DNA of 64,000 nucleotides, from contig CM053327.1 of assembly GCA_028583605.1 (NCBI GenBank), positions 24,911,629 through 24,975,628 on the forward strand, written 5' to 3'. The stretch is from Dastarcus helophoroides (lineage: Eukaryota; Arthropoda; Insecta; Coleoptera; Bothrideridae). Of this stretch, positions 57,870-64,000 are shown piece by piece (position 1 is the stretch's first letter; each line of letters starts with the position of its first letter). Below the pieces are notes generated by a model. The model had not been told where the DNA came from and made no database searches. It saw only the letters and a list, made by a program, of their open reading frames with translations. The translations under genes and the position numbers were made by a program.

Positions 57870-58740
57870 AATAAAAAAATATTGCAAATAAACAAATAGA
57901 AAAATGTCCGATGCATCATCATGGCACCACGATCCTTGTTTACTCGCGCGAGATGAGGTAGAGGCAGTTCTTTAATAGCCATCAGGCAACAAACTTCCAC
58001 AAAAGAAAAAGTTGTATATACATACTTCTTAAAGGTGCCAACCCCCTTTATTGAGAAGGTATTACCGCACACCAAGAGCTGTACTCTCCCTCATGAAAGC
58101 GTACCTGGCACATTAACCAACGAGGAAGAAAGTCGACCACCCTCACGCGTACCTCAATCACTATCATCCGAACATTTTGACGGCCGATAAATAACTAAAT
58201 AAATTGAATAAAATCGTTAAATGACATCAGTATACGCACCATTACAATATTGTAAATCCCCGCGCACTTGCTGTGCCAAGCCGTACCAGCTTATGCCAAC
58301 AAGCCGCGCTCCGTTCAGAGACAAATAAATTCGTGAATTACGTTGCGCAATTACATTGCGTAATTCTTCAGCAATAAGATTTTCAAATATAATTTAAATT
58401 TAACATAATTGTTAAGAAAAATGTCTAAAATGTGAAAATTGTACAAGTTATTTTTATTATTGAAAAATAAAGCTGATGAGGTATACAATCAGCTCCTACT
58501 TTTGAAAATGTTGATTTTTTTGAAGTGAATACTTCTTTAGGCGCCCTGGGCGATTTTGAATAGGGATAAACTTGTGGTTTCGCGTGATAATCACGCGCGT
58601 CACCATCACGCTTTACCAACAAGCTCTTATATATTCTACTGTCAACATTAGAGCATATCAAAGTGTATTTCATTATCAATAAATATTATCTTCGTTTTCA
58701 CACCATACCAACATGTAAACCACAAATATAAGAAAGTAGG
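57870..58740. other. Gene-free region
   Basis: G/C-richer patch near 58,255-58,325 (CTGTGCCAAGCCGTACCAGC) without an open frame of note. No gene was recognised. Contains the third GAAGTGAA..CTTCTTTAGG copy at 58.52 kb. Confidence 0.4.
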
Positions 58741-58749
58741 TCAGTTTGA

Positions 58750-59160
58750 TGAAATTTATTTTAAAATATTTCAAATATTCTAAGTATATCTGCTTTTTAA
58801 AAAATTTGTCTTCTAAAAATTTCGATTTTTGTTCAATTTTTCAAGCTCTTTTTTTAATTTTTGGCTGTGTAAATGTCAGGTTTCTTGAATGGTTGCGGTT
58901 TTCTTAAAATTTCGTTTTAATTTTAAAATTAAGAGTTTTTTTTTATCAAAATCTCAACATTTTAAAAACGTTTGAATTGTAGCCTTTTGAAATTTCGCAC
59001 TTTTTTTCACGATTTTGACTTTTCTGATAATTTCTATGTATTCTAAATATTTACTTTCCGAAGATTTCAGTTTTTTTTTTGAAAATATCACACCGAAATT
59101 GTTTTCCAAATATCGAATTTTTTAAATTTCGAATTTTCCGAAAATTGAAAAATCTCATAA
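58750..59160. repeat. T-rich low-complexity tract
   Basis: TTTCGATTTTT and AAATTTCG words, as in the other T-rich blocks. Confidence 0.6.
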
Positions 59161-59169
59161 CTTTTTATT

Positions 59170-60750
59170 CGTTTTAAGCCGAATAAGCTGTCGCAAGTCG
59201 AGGAAATATATACTAGATTTAAAAGAATAATGTTGTTAACAAGTTTCTGTTTCGATTTTAGTCGAAACTACAGCAGAAGCCGACATTTGTTTTCGTTAGT
59301 CTATACAAGAAATATATAATTGTAGACAAAATCTATAAATAGTGGGTTCAGTTAATAATGTTTAATGCAAATTAAGGATACTGATTTCGTATGTTTAATA
59401 TTGGTGTCTACTTTTCTTTCAAAATGATGTATAAATCTAGCCTCCTTTTTAAATGAGAAAAAATAGTTAACACAGTTTCCCAATTATGACTAAATTACAT
59501 TCTGTTGCAGAGTTAAATCTAACCAATTACTCGGTGCACTTTAAAGGCTTAATAATGTTTAATTAGAGCCCTAAAAGGTGCTTTAGCGTGCAACATGCCA
59601 GTTTGAAGCTGCGTCCCCAAAAAATCGTTTGACTCGAGACGTATTCACTTCAGTAAGTTTTTTTTATTTGAGATTACGCTCGCTTAATCTCTTTCGGGAG
59701 AAATTAAATGCAAATGCGCTCATCTCGCAATGTAACATTTATGCTTGTCGAAGGATATGGCTCCAGAAAGTGGATTATTAAAAACTGAATAGGAAGGAAT
59801 TACATTTCGCCAACGAACTGTTTCAATTCCTTGGCATCCACTTGCTTTGTTCAATTTGCATTTATTTGTGTGGCAAGCTGCAATCAAGCCCGATATGAAT
59901 GGTAGCAGATTTTATTGCTTTTCGTACTAATTAATAGTTTCGTTTGCATATGTATGCTGACAAAGAGAAATATCGCCGTCAGCGCCGAACTCTCTTACTA
60001 TTTGAGTTATGTGATTGAGCAATATGTTGACAAGAAGATGTTGATGACGTTATTCATATCTGATTTAGTGGCGGAGCAATTTGCCCCATACATCCCTGCC
60101 TGATTGATTATTCATTCAGTGCTCTCCCCTTTTTCCAACAAGGAACAACTTACGGATCATCTTGAATCCCCGCAAATTTAGCATTATTGATTCGGCATTT
60201 CCAATCAACAATTTGCCCCCGCCATTATGGATATGAGTTATCATATATTCAAAAAAACTTTTCAGCAACCAGGCCTGGAATTATAATGGGATGCAAGATG
60301 AAATAAGGTTCGCTTTCTCGTTTCATTTGCTGTTTAATGTAACATTAAGCCGACGGTTTTTCATCAGCGTTCGTTCGCATTTTGGTTGATGCGGTAGGAA
60401 TTTAAAAGTCCCAAAGAACTTCGGCTTTCAGGAAGTTGTTATAAATTGGAGAGTGAAAAGTGACAAAGGGAGACTTGAGTTGTTTTGGGAAATTAAATCC
60501 TCAAAGCTTTTCCCAATGTATCACCTTACCCAAAGTTTAATTATACAAGCTTTAGTCTGCTACTAATCTGTGATCATCTGCACTTTTTAATTCAAGGCTT
60601 CATTCCATTTTCATTACGAGGCCCAAGATGTGTTTGTGATTCCTATGGGTATATTAACTAAGCCTTTAATTTGATTCACGAATATTGATTGTCGAATAAC
60701 CCATCGCAGTGTTCGAACTAGAATTTGACCCACCAAACCATTATAGACTA
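59170..60750. other. Higher-complexity region, no gene recognised
   Basis: Balanced sequence with few homopolymer runs and no open frame with known motifs. Together with 28.6-30.4 and 34.7-36.8 kb it is among the least repetitive parts of the window and the best place to look for conserved non-coding DNA. Confidence 0.4.
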
Positions 60751-60754
60751 ACAT

Positions 60755-63190
60755 TCGAGTCAACATTTTTCGAAAAAGTTCATAAAGTTAAACCTTTACA
60801 AAAATAAAATTAACAAACTCGGGGTTTTCGATAAAAAATAACTAATAAGATAAGAAAGTCAAAATTAAAAAAAAAAAAACCTTTTCTCAAAAAGGTAGTG
60901 TATCCAAAGATTTAGTGTTTTTGAGAATTTTACGATTTGTTCACCGATTTTTTTTTAGAGATTTTGACTGATTATTCTAGGTTTCACCTGGGATCCCTTG
61001 GATTAAACCTAATATAGCAAGATTGTTTTTTTTTGTGAATTGGTGAGTTTTTTTTTTAATTTTGAAATTTCTGAGTTTAGCCTTACATTTCGAGGAAAAA
61101 CTTTTAATTCTAAGTCTGTAAGATCTGGTAAAATTCAAACTGAATTTGATTATAAAATTTCGTAAGATTTCAACTTTTGAAAAGGTTTAACTTTCCAGCA
61201 AAAAGCTGAAAGTTCTAGTTTTTATTAACATCTTCAAGCTTGATTTTTTTTGTTTTTTGAGTTGAACTTTAAGAAACAAAACCAGTCATAATTTCTATAA
61301 AAAGTGCAAATTTTGAAACAGGTAACAATTTTAAGCGCTAACTGTAAATATCGTAACTTTTATATATAAATGTGAAAAATGTGATAATTTTGAAAAATGT
61401 CAAAACTATCAAATTTTCGAGTTTTTATAGAAATGTGAAATTCAGCGTTTTAAAATTCAATTTAAATTTTTATTTATTTAAAGAGAAGAAAGTCTAAATT
61501 TCGAGAAAAAAAAACATAAAATTTAAATTTTGAGTCAAAGTGGAAACTTCTAAAGAAAAACTAAATTTATTTTAAAAACAGTATATCCCTCAGAAATTTT
61601 TAATGTTGGACCGCTAAAAAAGTCAAATATTCAAAATGTTATCAAAATGTGATTTTCACACTTGCGATTTTTAAATTCAAATTTCTTCTAAATTCCATAT
61701 TTCTCTCTAAATTTTTACTTTTTTTAATTACGTTTCAAAACCTCTAGAAATTTTACTTTTTTCTCAAGATTCAGAAAATCTGGAACTTTTAACCTCGAAA
61801 ATACAGGAATTTTTTAGATAAATATTAAGACCAAATGTGGTTAAAATTTCGAGTAGGTATTAATCGACGCAAACGATTCAATTTATGTTTAAAGAAATAT
61901 TCTGACAATTTCTATTTTAACTTCGAAATGTTGGATTTTTTCTCGCTTTTTTTGACTTTACACCCAAAAATTATTTTAGCTTTAAGCGAAATATCGGTTT
62001 TAAAATCGAAACTTCGAATAAAAAACGTTAAATATTCGAGGTTAAGGTTAAATATCTGACAGTTAAAAAGTTGAGAACAAAGTCGAAATTTTTAGAATTT
62101 CCATTTATACAAACTAAGAATTTTTTTTTTCGAAATCCTTGCTTCGTTATCAATGATTTCCTTCTCAAAACCTTGATTCCAAACTAGTAGTTTTTGATTT
62201 GTTTCTATAGTTTATACTTAGAAGTGTTCAAAGAGCATAATAATCACCTTTTGCGAGTGTACTGTATCTTATTTCTTGTAATTTCTTTCTTAATCCTAAC
62301 CTTTCGAGTTTTCCTTAGAAAATTCAGATTTAAATTCAATTTTTTTTCAGACATTATAAAACTTAGTTGTTTTTATGCAATAAAAAATTTTTTTTCGCGA
62401 TGTTTAAAATTTTCACTGTTTCCAAATCCCCATTTTTATAAAAACTTTTTACTTTAAAATTTCCAGTTTAAAAAAAATTTCGACATTTACAAATTTCCAC
62501 TTTTTTTAAATTCTCGTTTTTATCAAAATTTTACTTTTCCTCAAAATTTTCAGTTTTTGTTTAATTTTGTTAGAAATTTTCGGCTTTTTGAAAATTTTGA
62601 CTTTTTTTGAAAATTCTGACTTCTTAGAGATTTTTGCCTGTGTAAATTTTAACTTTAAAAATTTATTTGATAATATTGATTCCTTGAAATTTTCGGATTT
62701 TTGAAAATTTTGACCTGAAAATTTAAATCTTTGGAAAATTTTGACGTTTAGAAATTTCCAATATTTCCAAAATTTGATATTTTCTGAAAATTTTGACTTA
62801 AATTTCACCTTTTTCTCGAAATTTTTACATTTTCATAATATTTTTTTGATATTTTTACATTTTGAAAATTTTGGCTATTTTTGAAAAATATCGATTTTTT
62901 ACCAAAATTTTCTCTTTTATTAAAAATTATGAATTTTTTATATTTTGTTTGAAAATATCAACTTTTTTGTATAATTTTAACCTTTTTTTTTGAAAATTTT
63001 GCCCTTTTTCCGAAATTAAGATATTTGTACATTTATACTCGACCAACTTTTTTTTAAAATATTGAAATTTTGAAAATTTTAATCTTCTGAAAATGTTTAA
63101 CTTTTTTAAAATTTGGATTTTTTGAAATTTCGACATTTCAGAATTATACTTTTTCAAATTCCCATTTTTATCAAAATGCTGCCGTTTTGT
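60755..63190. repeat. Low-complexity block, mixed then T-rich
   Basis: Mixed words to about 62,090, then strongly T-rich (TTTTGAAAATTTTGACTTTT) to about 63,190. Frames inside (62,194-62,457 plus; 62,506-62,808 minus) are composition artefacts. Confidence 0.65.
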
Positions 63191-63194
63191 CTTT

Positions 63195-63520
63195 CTATAA
63201 TTATGTACGACTGCTTTAATTCTAAATTGGAATAAATTTTGGCGTCAATATGGAATAGAGAGCTGCACGAATAAGTAAAAATGTAATCGGATTTTGATCA
63301 CCAATTACTTTTCAGAAATATCTAATCGGGGGAGTGGCATCGTTGGCATCGTGGCATCGTACTGAATATACTTTATATTATCGGTTTAGTGTTGCATGTT
63401 ACATACAAGTTGACGCTTGTCGAAAATTTATACTTTCCATATTTTACATTTTAGATACGTAGTTTGAAGAATTTCATGTGTTATTAGCCAGCATTTCTAT
63501 ATTATAATTTACCACATAAA
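63195..63520. other. Short higher-complexity gap
   Basis: Contains a small tandem GTGGCATCGTTGGCATC. Nothing else was recognised. Confidence 0.4.
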
Positions 63521-64000
63521 AGTCGAAATTTTGGAAAAAGTCGAATTGAAAAAAAATTAAAACTTTGAGAAATAGTCAAATATTTGGAGAACCTCTTAAA
63601 TAGTTCGATATTTGTCTAAAGAAAAGCCACATGAATATGTTCTAAGTGCACATGTAAAATTTACAAAAATAATCACTAAAGATATCAAATCGAAAAGTTG
63701 AAAGCCAATTTCCAAAATGGCGGAAATCTTAAAAAAAAATCGAAATTTAAAACTCAAAATTTTTAAAAAATAAAGATTTTAAAAATCAGTTTACACTAAA
63801 AGATTTTTGGAACAAATTAAATTTTCGATAAAATTGAATATTTGAAAATAAGAGAAATTTTTCAAAAAATTTGAAATTTATAAAAGAAGTCGAAATTTTT
63901 GAGTTAAAATTTTCAATAAAAGTTAACATTTTGAGAAAATTGGGAAGCTTGAAAAATATAGAAATTTAAAAAAACAAAATTAAAATTTTGAAAGATTCGA
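63520..64000. repeat. A-rich low-complexity tract, cut by the window end
   Basis: AAAAGTCGAAATTTTGG words. With the T-rich block ending at 63.19 kb it makes a second T-to-A switch like that at 31.86 kb, here with a ~330-bp spacer. Confidence 0.6.

Larger units (their letters stand above)
19366..58570 (+). repeat. Dispersed GAAGTGAAAACTTCTTTAGG motif (three copies)
   Basis: Copies lie at 19,366-19,402, 30,438-30,475 and 58,519-58,553. All begin TTTGAAGTGAA and continue to a GGCG..C..GCGA phrase. The first part is a small palindrome (GAAG..CTTC). It is a short dispersed repeat of unknown class; coordinates here span three separate sites. Confidence 0.5.

Noticed and set aside
1..64000. CRISPR array, rRNA genes, bacterial-type operons, telomeric TTAGG arrays
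   Set aside because: None seen. Repeats here are fold-back elements or degenerate tracts without regular spacers, and no rRNA core sequence was recognised.

Overview
This looks like one window of a repeat-rich, strongly AT-rich eukaryotic nuclear genome, most likely an insect or another arthropod. The evidence is the set of mobile elements: decayed non-LTR retrotransposons of insect-type families, Penelope-like elements, and TA-flanked or hAT-like MITEs. The only gene-like sequence consists of short exon candidates with GT..AG borders and an AATAAA signal. There are no operons, no rRNA genes, and no tRNA gene apart from one tRNA-like SINE. The species cannot be named from the sequence.

Much of the window is degenerate low-complexity DNA built from a loose 17-20 base motif (roughly AAAAAGTCGAAATTTTG or its complement). 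It forms blocks that are T-rich or A-rich on the plus strand (3.0-4.4, 8.4-10.4, 13.8-16.8, 20.1-22.6, 26.9-28.6, 30.6-34.5, 40.4-41.1, 44.0-47.1 and 60.8-64.0 kb). The blocks sometimes switch strand, most clearly near 31.86 kb. Some contain higher-order duplications, for example near 44.6 and 45.7 kb. Between the blocks lie higher-complexity stretches with no recognisable gene (6-8, 17.2-19.3, 28.6-30.4, 34.7-36.8, 47.1-48.6, 55.4-56.9 and 59.2-60.7 kb). These are probably intergenic or intronic.

Retroelement remnants by position: an RTE-like reverse transcriptase (RT) tail at 1.5-2.4 kb (minus); an RT tail with RNase H at 10.7-12.1 kb (plus); a Penelope GIY-YIG domain at 23.4-24.0 kb (minus); a long Jockey/CR1-like RT at 37.7-40.4 kb (plus); a 5'-truncated relative of that element at 42.8-43.1 kb (minus), nested in a pogo-like DNA transposon (42,748-43,624); a Penelope RT domain at 56.9-57.5 kb (plus); and a 113-bp tandem pair of LINE 3' ends at 57.6-57.9 kb. 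All but the 56.9 kb fragment carry frameshifts or stops.

The most unusual structures are fold-back elements. Two TA-type elements (26,304-26,899 and 51,683-51,956) share an internal ~20-bp array (core AACCAACTG..AGACAAGT) but have different terminal inverted repeats. A hairpin MITE near 53.9 kb is split by about 1.4 kb of further palindromes that contain a 197-bp hAT-like MITE. Several perfect or near-perfect hairpins match single-arm copies elsewhere in the window. Two related blocks (8.24 and 35.32 kb) carry a hammerhead-ribozyme-like motif. The best host-gene candidates are two short minus-strand exon-like segments at 19.52-19.71 kb with an AATAAA signal, and a 49-nt exon-like fragment present at both 15.28 and 17.7 kb. 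I found no previously undescribed functional system that I can defend; the window reads as a transposon graveyard with notable palindrome structure.
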